The notes under the pieces are model-generated. The model was not told the DNA's origin, did not search any database, and saw only the letters and a list, made by a program, of their open reading frames with translations. Position numbers and translations under genes: made by a program. A DNA stretch of 64,000 bases, taken from positions 248,001 to 312,000 of the forward strand of contig NZ_CP149512.1 of the NCBI RefSeq assembly GCF_040126305.1, given 5' to 3'. Below are positions 17,108-25,334 of the stretch, one piece after another. The number at the start of each line of letters is the position of its first letter. The first letter of the stretch is position 1. The stretch is from Pararhizobium sp. A13 (lineage in GTDB: Bacteria; Pseudomonadota; Alphaproteobacteria; Rhizobiales; Rhizobiaceae).

Positions 17108-17983
17108 ATGGCGCCCAGGGCAAGTTGGAAAGGTTACCTCAAACTCAGTCTCGTGAGCTGCCCGGTCCGGCTGTATCCCGCCACCAGTTCGAGCGAGCGC
17201 ATCAGCTTCAATCAGCTTCACAAGGATACTCATAACCGGATCAACATGAAGCCGGTCGACCCGGAACTTGGTCTGATCGAACGGTCCGACCTGGTGAAAG
17301 GCTACGAGTACGAGGACAAGAAATACATCATCATCGAGGACGCCGATCTTGAGAGCGTCAGGATTGAATCCAACCACACAATGAACATCGAGGCCTTTGT
17401 TGACGAAGGGGCGGTCGACGTCATCTACCAGGATGCTCCCTATTATCTGGCGCCGGATGGGGCGATGGCCGAGGAAACGTTTGTCGTGCTCCGTGAAGCG
17501 TTGCGAAAATCCGGCAAGCTGGCGATCGCGCGTCTGGTGCTGTCCAGCCGCGAGCGAGTGATCACTATTGGCGCGCGCGAGACCGGCATGTTCGTCTGCA
17601 CGCTGAGAAATCCCAGCGAGGTGCGCGGAACGGCCGAATATTTCGGCAATATCCCGGTCGGAAACCCCGATCCCGAGATGCTTCAACTCGCCGAAGCGCT
17701 CATCCAGCAGAAGCTGACCACCTTCGATCCCAGGAATTACGAGGATCGCTATGAGGAGGCGCTGATGAAAATGATCCGCGAGAAGCTCAAGGGTCACAAG
17801 CCGATCATTGCGGCAGCTCCGGAGCGCGGTAATGTCATCAACCTCATGGACGCGCTGAAGGCGAGCCTTTCGCAATCGAAGCCACCGGCCAAGAGCAAGA
17901 GCAAGTCGGAGCCAGCCGCCAAGCCGGCGGCGAAGGTTGTCGCTTCGGCAACGGCCAAGCCGACTGCCAAGAAGAAAATCTGA
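17108..17983 (+). CDS. ku: Ku double-strand break-binding protein
   Basis: A 291-residue bacterial Ku. It has the beta-barrel/ring core (SWKGYLKLSLVSCPVRLYPA start, KGYEYEDKKYIIIEDADL, EYFGNIPV) and a lysine/alanine/proline-rich C-terminal tail from about residue 255 that is typical of DNA-threading extensions. AGGAG precedes the ATG at 17108 by six bases; the in-frame ATG at 17102 is too close. Ku binds DNA ends as a homodimer and recruits LigD. Its TGA overlaps the next gene's ATG as TGATG, which implies coupled translation of the BRCT/TPR protein. Confidence 0.96.
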   Translation: MAPRASWKGYLKLSLVSCPVRLYPATSSSERISFNQLHKDTHNRINMKPVDPELGLIERSDLVKGYEYEDKKYIIIEDADLESVRIESNHTMNIEAFVDEGAVDVIYQDAPYYLAPDGAMAEETFVVLREALRKSGKLAIARLVLSSRERVITIGARETGMFVCTLRNPSEVRGTAEYFGNIPVGNPDPEMLQLAEALIQQKLTTFDPRNYEDRYEEALMKMIREKLKGHKPIIAAAPERGNVINLMDALKASLSQSKPPAKSKSKSEPAAKPAAKVVASATAKPTAKKKI

Positions 17984-19068
17984 TGGGGGTTTCTGGCCAG
18001 ACATTTGGCATCGTGGGCGCTCTGGCCGCATTCCCCCAACGGCTGGCGGCGCGGGAGGTCGAACGGCAGCACGGGCATTTGAGACGCGGTGTGACGCGCC
18101 GAACCTCGCATCTGGTCTTCGGCAGAGGTTTGCTGACAAAGGCAAGTGAAGCCGAGATCGAAGCGCGGTTCGACATGGAGGCCAGCCACGGCAGGTGTTT
18201 CCTCAGCGAGAACGGATTTCTTCGATTGCTGGGTTTGATGACATCCCCGGCAGCATCCGCCCTGACACGGCAGGCTTTGATCGACCAATCCCGACTGTCT
18301 CCACGGAGCTTTGATTTTCTTTCCCTATTCGATGCTTTCGAGCACGACGCGGAGCCCTACTCCTTCCGTGATCTGATCCTCGCCAGGAAGTACGCTGGCC
18401 TGATCACCAGCGGCGCTACCTGGTGTGCGATCGCAAGGTCGGTGTGCCGCTCCCGTTCGGTGGCCTCACTCACCGCGCTGTCGCTCCACCACGAGGGCTC
18501 CGATACGATTTATGTCCGCGATGCCGAAGGTTTGAGCGAACTCGACGGCCAATTGCTATTCGATCTGGGAGCGCCCGACGACGCCGAGCTTGAAGACCTC
18601 TTCTCTCGGGCCGAGGCTGCCGAAGAGGACAGTCTGTACGACGAGGCTGCCGCCTTCTATCAACGTTGCCTTGCCATCGATCCCACCGACTCCGTCGCGG
18701 CGTTCAATCGCGCAAATTGCCTCAAGGCGGGTGGCCGGCCGCTGGAGGCTGCGCATGATTATGCGCGCGCGATCAAGCTCGACCCGACCTTCGTCGAGGC
18801 ATGGTTCAACCTCGCCGGGCTTATGGGCGATCGCGGGCGGACGGATGCTGCTCGCAGGCACCTGCAAAAGGCGATCGAACTCGACGGCGACTATGAGGAT
18901 GCCATCTTCAATCTGGCGAAACTTGAATTCGATGCCGGCAATCTCGGCGAGGCGCGACGCCGGTGGGCGCGCTATCTCGAACTCGACAACGATTCCGAAT
19001 GGGCACGAACAGCCGCTCGCGGTGTGCAGTTCGTCGACCTCCAGTTCATCGCAAAAACGGCTGGTTGA
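17983..19068 (+). CDS. BRCT-like / HTH-like / TPR protein coupled to Ku
   Basis: A 361-residue three-part protein. Residues ~4-85 fit a BRCT domain: GQTF near the start, a GAL turn, HGHLRRGVTRRTSHLVFG (G..V...T..LV.G pattern), LLTKA and a final LSENGFLRLLG helix. Residues ~105-150 (AEPYSFRDLILARKYAGLI) resemble a MerR-type helix-turn-helix. Residues ~205-345 hold three or more TPR units (YDEAAAFYQRCLAIDP, PLEAAHDYARAIKLDP). BRCT domains mediate contacts in DNA repair and occur in bacterial LigA. The one-base overlap with ku argues for a role in NHEJ, such as a scaffold or regulator. Function is inferred. Confidence 0.75.
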   Translation: MGVSGQTFGIVGALAAFPQRLAAREVERQHGHLRRGVTRRTSHLVFGRGLLTKASEAEIEARFDMEASHGRCFLSENGFLRLLGLMTSPAASALTRQALIDQSRLSPRSFDFLSLFDAFEHDAEPYSFRDLILARKYAGLITSGATWCAIARSVCRSRSVASLTALSLHHEGSDTIYVRDAEGLSELDGQLLFDLGAPDDAELEDLFSRAEAAEEDSLYDEAAAFYQRCLAIDPTDSVAAFNRANCLKAGGRPLEAAHDYARAIKLDPTFVEAWFNLAGLMGDRGRTDAARRHLQKAIELDGDYEDAIFNLAKLEFDAGNLGEARRRWARYLELDNDSEWARTAARGVQFVDLQFIAKTAG

Positions 19069-19069
19069 G

Positions 19070-19711
19070 ATGGGCGAACGCTTTCTGTTCGACGGGCCGG
19101 ACGATGCCGCCATCACGATCCTGCTTGCACACGGCGCCGGCGCGCCGATGGATTCCGCGTCGATGAGCGCAGCCGCCAAAGCTCTTGCCGAGGCCGGCTT
19201 TCGCATCGCCCGTTTCGAGTTCGGTTACATGGCGGCCCGCCGCACATCGGAGGGCCGCAAGCCACCACCCTGGGCCGAGACGCTTAATCCGGAGTATAAC
19301 GCCGCCGTCGCTGAACTTGCCGCAGACGGCCGCCTCATTATCGGCGGCAAGTCGATGGGCGGACGGGTTGCCAGCATGGTTGCTGACGATCTTTACTCGG
19401 CGGGGAAAATCACCGGGCTTCTTTGCCTCGGCTACCCTTTTCACCCTCCCGGCAAGCCAGAACAACTCCGTACAAGGCATCTCGCCGGGCTGACGACGCC
19501 GACATTGATCTGCCAGGGAACGCGTGACGAGTTCGGCACCCAGCAGGAAGTTCAGGGCTATACACTCTCGGACAAAATCGAAATTCTCTGGCTTGACGAC
19601 GGCGACCATGACCTCAAACCTCGCAAGAGCATCTCCGGTTTCTCGGCCGCCGATCACCTGACGACCATGGCCGAGGCGGTGGCGGCGTGGGCCGGCAAGC
19701 TGGCGCGCTGA
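19070..19711 (+). CDS. Alpha/beta-hydrolase family protein (KANL3/Tex30-like)
   Basis: A 213-residue single-domain hydrolase. It has LLAHGAGAPMDS near residue 20 (oxyanion side), the nucleophile elbow GKSMGG with Ser95, an acid-bearing QGTRDEFG and His in DGDHDLKP. The order and spacing match the small alpha/beta-hydrolase family that includes eukaryotic Tex30. The ATG lies one base after the preceding stop, so it is part of the NHEJ transcript. No role in repair is established from sequence. It could be a passenger or act on a signalling ester. Confidence 0.8.
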   Translation: MGERFLFDGPDDAAITILLAHGAGAPMDSASMSAAAKALAEAGFRIARFEFGYMAARRTSEGRKPPPWAETLNPEYNAAVAELAADGRLIIGGKSMGGRVASMVADDLYSAGKITGLLCLGYPFHPPGKPEQLRTRHLAGLTTPTLICQGTRDEFGTQQEVQGYTLSDKIEILWLDDGDHDLKPRKSISGFSAADHLTTMAEAVAAWAGKLAR

Positions 19712-19724
19712 CGATGCGACCCGC

Positions 19725-20498
19725 ATGAAGATCGCGACCTTCAACATCAATGGCGTCAACCGGAGGCTCGACAATCTACTGGCTTGGTTGAACGCATCCA
19801 GGCCCGATGTCGTCTGCCTCCAAGAGCTTAAGGCAACGGACGGCCAGTTCCCCAAGGCGGCGATCGAGGCCGCCGGCTACGGCGCGGTCTGGCGTGGACA
19901 GTCAGGCTGGAACGGGGTTGCGATCTTGGCGCGGGACGGCGAACCGATCATGACCCGCGCCGAGCTACCCGGCGATCCGTCCGATACACAGGGCCGTTAC
20001 ATCGAGGCGGCGGTCAACGGCATCCTGATCGCTTCGCTCTATGCACCCAACGGAAATCCGCAGCCCGGCCCGAAATTCGACTACAAACTTGCCTGGCACG
20101 ACCGCCTCGCTCTGCATGCTGCGGAGCTGTTTGCGACGGGTCTGCCGGTGGTGCTTGCCGGAGATTACAACGTCGTTCCGGAACCACGGGACATCTATCC
20201 CACCCATTCTTACGATGACAACGCCCTCATTCAGCCCGAGAGCCGCGCCGCGTTCCAGCGCCTTCTCGATCAGGGCTGGCTCGACGCGCTTCGTAAAATC
20301 CTGCCCGAGGGAGCGATCTATACGTTCTGGGACTATCGCCGGAACCGATGGCAGCGCGACGCCGGCCTGCGTCTCGATCACATCCTCTTGAGCACGAAAC
20401 TGAAGCGCCGGCTGGGCGGCGCGGGCATTGACCGGTATATCCGAGGGATGGAGGGTGCTAGCGACCATGCACCCACATGGATCACGTTGCGGAACTAA
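19725..20498 (+). CDS. xthA: Exodeoxyribonuclease III / AP endonuclease
   Basis: A 257-residue exonuclease-endonuclease-phosphatase fold protein of the ExoIII type. It has FNINGVNRR, the metal-binding Glu in LQELKAT, YAPNGNP, the catalytic GDYNVVPEPRDIY loop, LDHILLS and the terminal Asp-His in SDHAPTWI. ExoIII removes 3'-blocking groups and cleaves abasic sites. Beside ligD and ku it could clean DNA ends before joining. It starts 13 bp after the hydrolase. A separate housekeeping copy elsewhere in the genome is likely but not visible here. Confidence 0.93.
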   Translation: MKIATFNINGVNRRLDNLLAWLNASRPDVVCLQELKATDGQFPKAAIEAAGYGAVWRGQSGWNGVAILARDGEPIMTRAELPGDPSDTQGRYIEAAVNGILIASLYAPNGNPQPGPKFDYKLAWHDRLALHAAELFATGLPVVLAGDYNVVPEPRDIYPTHSYDDNALIQPESRAAFQRLLDQGWLDALRKILPEGAIYTFWDYRRNRWQRDAGLRLDHILLSTKLKRRLGGAGIDRYIRGMEGASDHAPTWITLRN

Positions 20499-20834
20499 AG
20501 CGGGCAATATCACATTGTTTTTGGCTTAGTCTCGCTCGTGAAGAATGCACACTTATTTCACCAGAATTGCCGCGACACGCAACCCGTTCCGGTGATCGGC
20601 GGTGCCGATGGCCGCCAGATTGACGTATCCATAGGCGACGGCATCGTCCTGCCGGCGGGACGGGACATCGCCGGACCAGGGCGGGTCCGGACTTTCTGGT
20701 CGTCGGCGCTTAGCCGCCGAACCAGGAGGCGGATATCAAGACCGACGCCGCAGATCAGGCGGATTTACAGACCATCCGAGCGGCCCCTTTGCCCGCTGCC
20801 CGCCCGATCGAAGGCAACACGGGCGTCGCATGAG
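20499..20834. other. Intergenic region with two adjacent hairpins
   Basis: Between convergent xthA and an aldehyde dehydrogenase. Seven-base arms CCGGACC (20671-20677) and GGTCCGG (20684-20690) form one hairpin. TCGGCG (20703-20708) and CGCCGA (20715-20720) form a second. A short minus-strand frame ending at 20553 (GYVNLAAIGTADHRNG) looks protein-like but has no identifiable family. The hairpins may act as a bidirectional terminator or be a small repeat element. Confidence 0.45.
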
Positions 20835-22250
20835 TCAGGCGAGCACCGCCCTCGGTTCGAGATGACCCTCCAGGCCGAACACGCCAAATTCGCGACCTAT
20901 CCCCGATTGCTTGAAGCCGCCGAACGGAGCCAGAGGCTCGTGCGGCGCTCCGTTGATCACCACACTGCCGGTCTCGAGTTGAGCCGCAAAGGCCCGGGCG
21001 CGGTCGAGGTTTGACGACAGCACGTAAGATTGCAATCCGTAGCTCGTATCATTGGCGATCGCGACGGCCTCGGCTTCATCCTCATAGGGAATGACGCAGA
21101 GGACGGGGCCGAAGATTTCCTCGCGGGCGATGCGCATGTCATTGGTGACGTCGGTAAAAATCGTCGGGCGAATGAACCAGCCGTGGTCCAATCCGTCCGG
21201 ACGCCCCTCGCCGCCGGTGAGCAGCGTTGCGCCCTCTTCCAGCCCCAGGTGGAGGTAGCCCTGCACGCGATCATACTGTTTTTGGCTGACCAGCGGACCG
21301 ATCCTAACTTCTGGATCCGAGGGGTGCCCGACCTTGATCGCGTCGACCGCTGCCTTCAGATGCTCAAGAATTTCGTCAAGACGGCCCTTCGGGGCCAGAA
21401 TGCGGGTGCCGGCGATACAGGCCTGGCCGCTATTGGCAAAACCCATCATCAATGCGGTCGGAATCGCCGAAGAGAGATCGGCATCGTCCAAAATGACGTT
21501 CGGACCTTTCCCGCCCAGTTCCAGCGTCACGCGCTTCATCGTTTCCGCGCCCGCGCGCAGGATAGCGCGGCCGACCGCGGTCGATCCGGTGAAGGTTATT
21601 TTCGCCACGTCGGGGTGGGAACTGAATTCGGCGCCCACGACGTCGCCACGGCCATTGACAATATTAAAGACGCCCGCGGGCAGGCCGGCCTCATGCAGGC
21701 ATTCCGTGATCAGCTGCGTCTGGATGGCGCTCAGCTCGCTGGGCTTGATGACGATCGTGCAACCGGCGGCAATCGCTGTTGCCAGCTTGCCGCAGATGAA
21801 ACCGTAATTGCTGTTCCAAGGTGTGATCGCGGCGACCACACCGAGCGGCTGCATCGTCACTTCCGCGCGGCCGATTGTGCGTGAGAATTCATAATTCTCA
21901 AGCGTCTTTGCCATGTCGAGGAAGATCGAGGCCGCGTAGGGGACGGCAAAGCAGAGGAAGTACTGCGGCGCTCCATATTCCTCGGCCATTGCGGCCTCCA
22001 GCTCATCGGAGCGCGCGGACACGGCGGCACTGAGCCGCTTCAGCATTGCGATACGCTCTGCCTTGCTGGTTCGCGAGAAGGCTGGAAATGCCCGTTTGGC
22101 GGCGGCAATGGCCGCGCGGGCGTCGGTCTCATCGCCAAGACGGACCTCGCCGATCTTCCGTTCGGTGGCCGGGTTGAACAGGTCGGCGAACTCCTCGCCG
22201 TGCGGGGTGACGAAGGTACCGTTGATGTAGATCTTGTCGATCGTGCGCAT
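20835..22250 (-). CDS. NAD(P)-dependent aldehyde dehydrogenase
   Basis: A 471-residue ALDH with TPWNSNYGF, catalytic Glu in TLELGGKG and Cys in NSGQACIAGTR, plus the PFGGFKQSGIGREFG end. It is only distantly like the ALDH at 4913-6403, so it serves a different substrate. A GTG at 22262 is in frame, but ATG 22250 with GGAGAG upstream is the better start. It is divergent from a LysR gene and separated from it by a clear LysR-type box. The substrate is unknown. Confidence 0.9.
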   Translation of the reverse strand: MRTIDKIYINGTFVTPHGEEFADLFNPATERKIGEVRLGDETDARAAIAAAKRAFPAFSRTSKAERIAMLKRLSAAVSARSDELEAAMAEEYGAPQYFLCFAVPYAASIFLDMAKTLENYEFSRTIGRAEVTMQPLGVVAAITPWNSNYGFICGKLATAIAAGCTIVIKPSELSAIQTQLITECLHEAGLPAGVFNIVNGRGDVVGAEFSSHPDVAKITFTGSTAVGRAILRAGAETMKRVTLELGGKGPNVILDDADLSSAIPTALMMGFANSGQACIAGTRILAPKGRLDEILEHLKAAVDAIKVGHPSDPEVRIGPLVSQKQYDRVQGYLHLGLEEGATLLTGGEGRPDGLDHGWFIRPTIFTDVTNDMRIAREEIFGPVLCVIPYEDEAEAVAIANDTSYGLQSYVLSSNLDRARAFAAQLETGSVVINGAPHEPLAPFGGFKQSGIGREFGVFGLEGHLEPRAVLA

Positions 22251-22296
22251 GACGCTCTCCACTGCTTTTGACGGAGAGGTATATGGCGGTTTCCTA

Positions 22297-22317
22297 TTGA
22301 TCTGATAAGCTCATCAA
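22297..22317. promoter_or_regulatory. LysR-type binding box between ALDH and LysR genes
   Basis: TTGAT (22297-22301) and ATCAA (22313-22317) form a perfect inverted repeat with an 11-base spacer, the classical T-N11-A LysR arrangement. It sits about 47 bp upstream of the ALDH start and directly before the LysR gene, as expected for an autoregulatory divergent operator. Confidence 0.6.
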
Positions 22318-22348
22318 AATAATGCAGTCTGATGCGAATTCCGGGACA

Positions 22349-23269
22349 ATGATCAACGGCAACCTGATAGAACTGGAGTTCACCGTTGCCGTTGCGCGGC
22401 ATGGTGGCTTCCGCGCGGCGGCCCGCGAACTCGGCGTATCCTCGTCCGCGATCAGCCACTCGATCGCTGCGTTGGAGGCCCGCCTCGGTGTGCGTCTGTT
22501 CAACCGGACCACGCGCAGCGTTTCCTTGTCGTCGGCCGGCGAACAGTTTGTCGCGGAGATCATGCCCGCCCTTTCCACAATCCGCACAGCCATCGAAGGT
22601 GTGGACGAACACCGCTTGGAACCATCGGGCACGCTGCGCCTGAACACCTCGCTCGGCGCGGCGCGCATGATTCTCGAGCCGCTTATTCTGGAATATCTGC
22701 ACCGCTATCCACGAATGAAGGTCGAATTGGTGACCGAGGACGCGCTAATCGATATCGTCGCCCAAGGCTTCGACGCCGGCGTGCGGATCGTCGAAGCCGT
22801 GCCGCCGGACATGATCGCCATACCGATCAGCGAGACGATCCGCTCCATCATCGTCGGGGCCCCGTCGTACTTCGATCGGTATCCGCGGCCAGGGGCGCCG
22901 GGCGACTTGATGGCGCATAACTGCATCCGGATGAGGATGGCGAGTGGAACCATCTACCGCTGGGAGTTCGAAGGGCACGGGGAAAGCCTGACGGTCGATG
23001 TTCCGGGAAACCTGACGCTCGACGAGAGCGACCTGATGCTGCGTGCCGCCCGAGAGGGCGCGGGCCTTACCTACCTGGCGGAAAGTTTGGTTGCCGACGA
23101 TGTCGCCGCGGGGCGTCTCATCCAGGTTCTCGACGACTGGACGCCGCCCTATCCGGGACTTTGCCTCTACTACCCCGGCCGGCGGCATCTACCGGCAAAA
23201 ATGCGCGCATTTGTTGATCTCATATACGAAACGCGCAAAGACCGTGGCGTTGAACGATTGAGGGCATGA
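22349..23269 (+). CDS. LysR-family transcriptional regulator
   Basis: A 306-residue LysR regulator of the DhcR/PecT-like group that starts EFTVAVARHGGFRAAAREL and has SSSAISHSIAALE as recognition helix region. The effector domain follows from about residue 90 (LRLNTSLGAARMILEP). An in-frame ATG at 22322 would give nine further residues. The ATG at 22349 gives the family-typical short lead before the HTH and leaves room for the promoter box. Divergent placement suggests it activates the ALDH gene. The next gene starts one base after its stop. Confidence 0.88.
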   Translation: MINGNLIELEFTVAVARHGGFRAAARELGVSSSAISHSIAALEARLGVRLFNRTTRSVSLSSAGEQFVAEIMPALSTIRTAIEGVDEHRLEPSGTLRLNTSLGAARMILEPLILEYLHRYPRMKVELVTEDALIDIVAQGFDAGVRIVEAVPPDMIAIPISETIRSIIVGAPSYFDRYPRPGAPGDLMAHNCIRMRMASGTIYRWEFEGHGESLTVDVPGNLTLDESDLMLRAAREGAGLTYLAESLVADDVAAGRLIQVLDDWTPPYPGLCLYYPGRRHLPAKMRAFVDLIYETRKDRGVERLRA

Positions 23270-23270
23270 A

Positions 23271-23954
23271 TTGGAAACGACGCTCTATCTGCCGATCAAG
23301 CGCTTTCTCGAGGCTGCCGGCTACAGCGCCAAGGGCGAAATCGCCGGCTGCGACATCGTGGGCTTGAGTGCCGACGAACCGCCGGTCGTCGTCATTTGTG
23401 AACTGAAGCTCAGCTTCAATCTCGAACTCATCCTGCAGGCCGTCGATAGGGCAGCGGCCAGCGACGAAGTGTGGATTGCCGCCCGCGTTTCGACCAAGGG
23501 AAAGGGACGCGAAAGCGACCGCCGCTATCGCGACCTCTGCCGCCGGTTGGGCTTCGGCATGCTCGGTGTTGCCGACAATGGCATGGTGGACGTTATCGTC
23601 AGCCCGATCGCACTGATGCCGCGCAAGAATCTCCGCAAGCGATCGCGCCTCGTTGACGAGCACAAACGCCGCAAGGGAGACCCGGCCGTTGGTGGTAGCA
23701 CCAGAGCGCCGATCATGACGGCCTATCGTCAGCAAGCGCTTGCCTGCGCGGCTGCCTTGCAGAACGGTCCGTTGCGTCCGAGGGACCTGAAGGCCATTGT
23801 GCCCACTGCGGCTAATATCTTGCGCGGCAATGTCTATGGCTGGTTCGAGCGCATCGACAGGGGCGTCTATAGTCTGACTGCCGCCGGCGGCGAAGCGTTG
23901 ATGCGCTGGCCGCGGTCGCCATCGGCGGGCGACCTGGAAGTTGCGGCCGAATAG
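23271..23954 (+). CDS. DUF2161-like putative PD-(D/E)XK nuclease-fold protein
   Basis: A 227-residue protein. The first half has a restriction-endonuclease-like arrangement: GCDIVGL followed by VVICELKLSFN, giving D...E-x-K as in PD-(D/E)XK folds, then ILQAVDRAAASDEVWIA. The C-terminal third (LRPRDLKAIVPTAANILRGNVYGWFERIDRGVYSLT) resembles a winged helix. This fits the DUF2161 family as I recall it. The start is TTG with AGGG six bases upstream, one base after the LysR stop. Function unknown; the fold suggests DNA binding or cleavage. Confidence 0.7.
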   Translation: METTLYLPIKRFLEAAGYSAKGEIAGCDIVGLSADEPPVVVICELKLSFNLELILQAVDRAAASDEVWIAARVSTKGKGRESDRRYRDLCRRLGFGMLGVADNGMVDVIVSPIALMPRKNLRKRSRLVDEHKRRKGDPAVGGSTRAPIMTAYRQQALACAAALQNGPLRPRDLKAIVPTAANILRGNVYGWFERIDRGVYSLTAAGGEALMRWPRSPSAGDLEVAAE

Positions 23955-23962
23955 ACCGGCGA

Positions 23963-24243
23963 CGAGCGATAGGGCGTGGCGATTTCCGGAACGATCAGGC
24001 AGACGATGCCGCTTTCGTGGCGCATCAGGCCGCGAGCAAGATGATTGACGTGATAGCCAAGCGCCTCGGCCGCATCAGCACCTTCTGGCGCATATTCGGC
24101 GACACGCTGGCGCCTGGCGTGAACGTGCGCGAGACAGCGGAACGTGAAACGCCCGCCTTCTCCGCAACTTCCTGGGCACTGACGAACAGTTTCTGTGACA
24201 AGCCGGTCTCCGTCCTTGCCGCGCGCTTTGCATAATTTTGCAA
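23963..24243 (-). pseudogene. LacI-family regulator, frameshifted and truncated
   Basis: The minus strand encodes a LacI helix-turn-helix (SAQEVAEKAGVSRSAVSRTF, PGASVSPNMRQKVL). After one missing base near 24075 the reading continues in another frame as DAAEALGYHVNHLARGLM...GIVCLIVPEIATPYRS. The homology stops at ~23963, where the DUF2161 gene ends. Only about 90 of the usual ~340 residues remain and the ligand domain is gone. The break at the gene border suggests a deletion or an insertion event. It is divergent from the phosphatase at 24439, which it may once have regulated. The gap 24244-24438 shows no gene. Confidence 0.85.
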
Positions 24244-24438
24244 GAACGTTCAAGCAATTGCTCTCCCCGCTTTGTGATCGTTTTATGAAGATTGGGATCA
24301 ATGACGAGTCTGCTTCGAACGGAAATTGCACGCGATTGCAGACCGCTGCTATGGAGACGGCGTTGACGTCGAGGACTTTCCTGCGACAACCTCGAATACG
24401 AGGCAGACATCACCGCGGCGATCGGAAGGACCATATCG

Positions 24439-25236
24439 ATGACATCGCAGGAATCCGGGCTCGGGGCGCGTTTCGCGCTGGCGCAGGCCATTAGCAGGGA
24501 AGCGGGCGCCGTCGCACTCGGCTATTTTAGCCAGCGCGAAACGCTGGTGGTCGAAACAAAGCGGGACCTGCAGGACGTCGTGTCAATTGCCGACCGCGAA
24601 GTGGAGAACCTGATCCGGGCTCGGGTCGTCGAGGTTCATGCCGATGACGGCTTCCTCGGAGAGGAATACGGTGTTGCCGCGGGGCATTCCGGTTACACCT
24701 GGGTGGTCGATCCGATCGACGGGACCAGCCCCTTTGTCAACGGCATGCCGAACTGGTGCGTTTCGATTGCGGTGCTCCATCAGGGCGAACCGGTGATCGG
24801 CGTCATCTGCGCGCCCTGCCATGACGAACTCTATGCCGGCGCCTCCGGCCAGGGTGCGACGCTAAACGGCAGAGTGCTGACCCTCGATCCCTCCCGCACC
24901 ATCCGCAACGCTGTCACCGGTATCGGTGCGAACAACTACGTGACGCCGGCCTTCGTTGGAAAGACAGTCGAAAAGCTGCTTGAGGCAGGTGGCACTTTCA
25001 TCCGCAACGGATCCGGTGCGCTGATGCTCGCCTATGTCGCCTCAGGACGCCTCGTCGGCTACTATGAACCCTACATGCACGCCTGGGACTGCCTTGCCGG
25101 CTATTGCCTCGTCAAGGAAGCCGGTGGTTGGGTTCACCCCTTCCCCGTCGAAGGCGAGCAACTGACCAAGGGTGCGCCGGTACTTGCCGCCGCGCCGGGT
25201 GCGATCGACGATCTGAAGGCAATCGCCGGGCTCTGA
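24439..25236 (+). CDS. Inositol monophosphatase family protein
   Basis: A 265-residue Mg-dependent sugar/inositol phosphatase. It has metal ligands Glu in GEEYG (near residue 75), the signature DPIDGTSPFVNG near 93-104, and the second motif AWDCLAGYCLVKEAGG near 215. Members hydrolyse inositol-1-phosphate, histidinol phosphate, fructose-1,6-bisphosphate or PAP. The substrate cannot be assigned. It stands alone, divergent from the ruined LacI gene. ATG at 24439 begins MTSQESG; no strong ribosome site is visible. Confidence 0.88.
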   Translation: MTSQESGLGARFALAQAISREAGAVALGYFSQRETLVVETKRDLQDVVSIADREVENLIRARVVEVHADDGFLGEEYGVAAGHSGYTWVVDPIDGTSPFVNGMPNWCVSIAVLHQGEPVIGVICAPCHDELYAGASGQGATLNGRVLTLDPSRTIRNAVTGIGANNYVTPAFVGKTVEKLLEAGGTFIRNGSGALMLAYVASGRLVGYYEPYMHAWDCLAGYCLVKEAGGWVHPFPVEGEQLTKGAPVLAAAPGAIDDLKAIAGL

Positions 25237-25334
25237 GCGGCTGCGGACCCGACAATCGGTCCAGGCGCGGGGCCGGTTTTCACACGCGCGTTCGACCGCG
25301 CCTGCGCTTTGGTCCACAAACGATGCAGCGGTCG

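Noticed and set aside
20553..20760. Minus-strand frame with a protein-like tail (DDAVAYGYVNLAAIGTADH)
   Set aside because: Looks coding at its end, but the upstream part turns into Arg/Pro-rich sequence through two hairpins and no family is recognisable. Kept only as a note in the intergenic entry.
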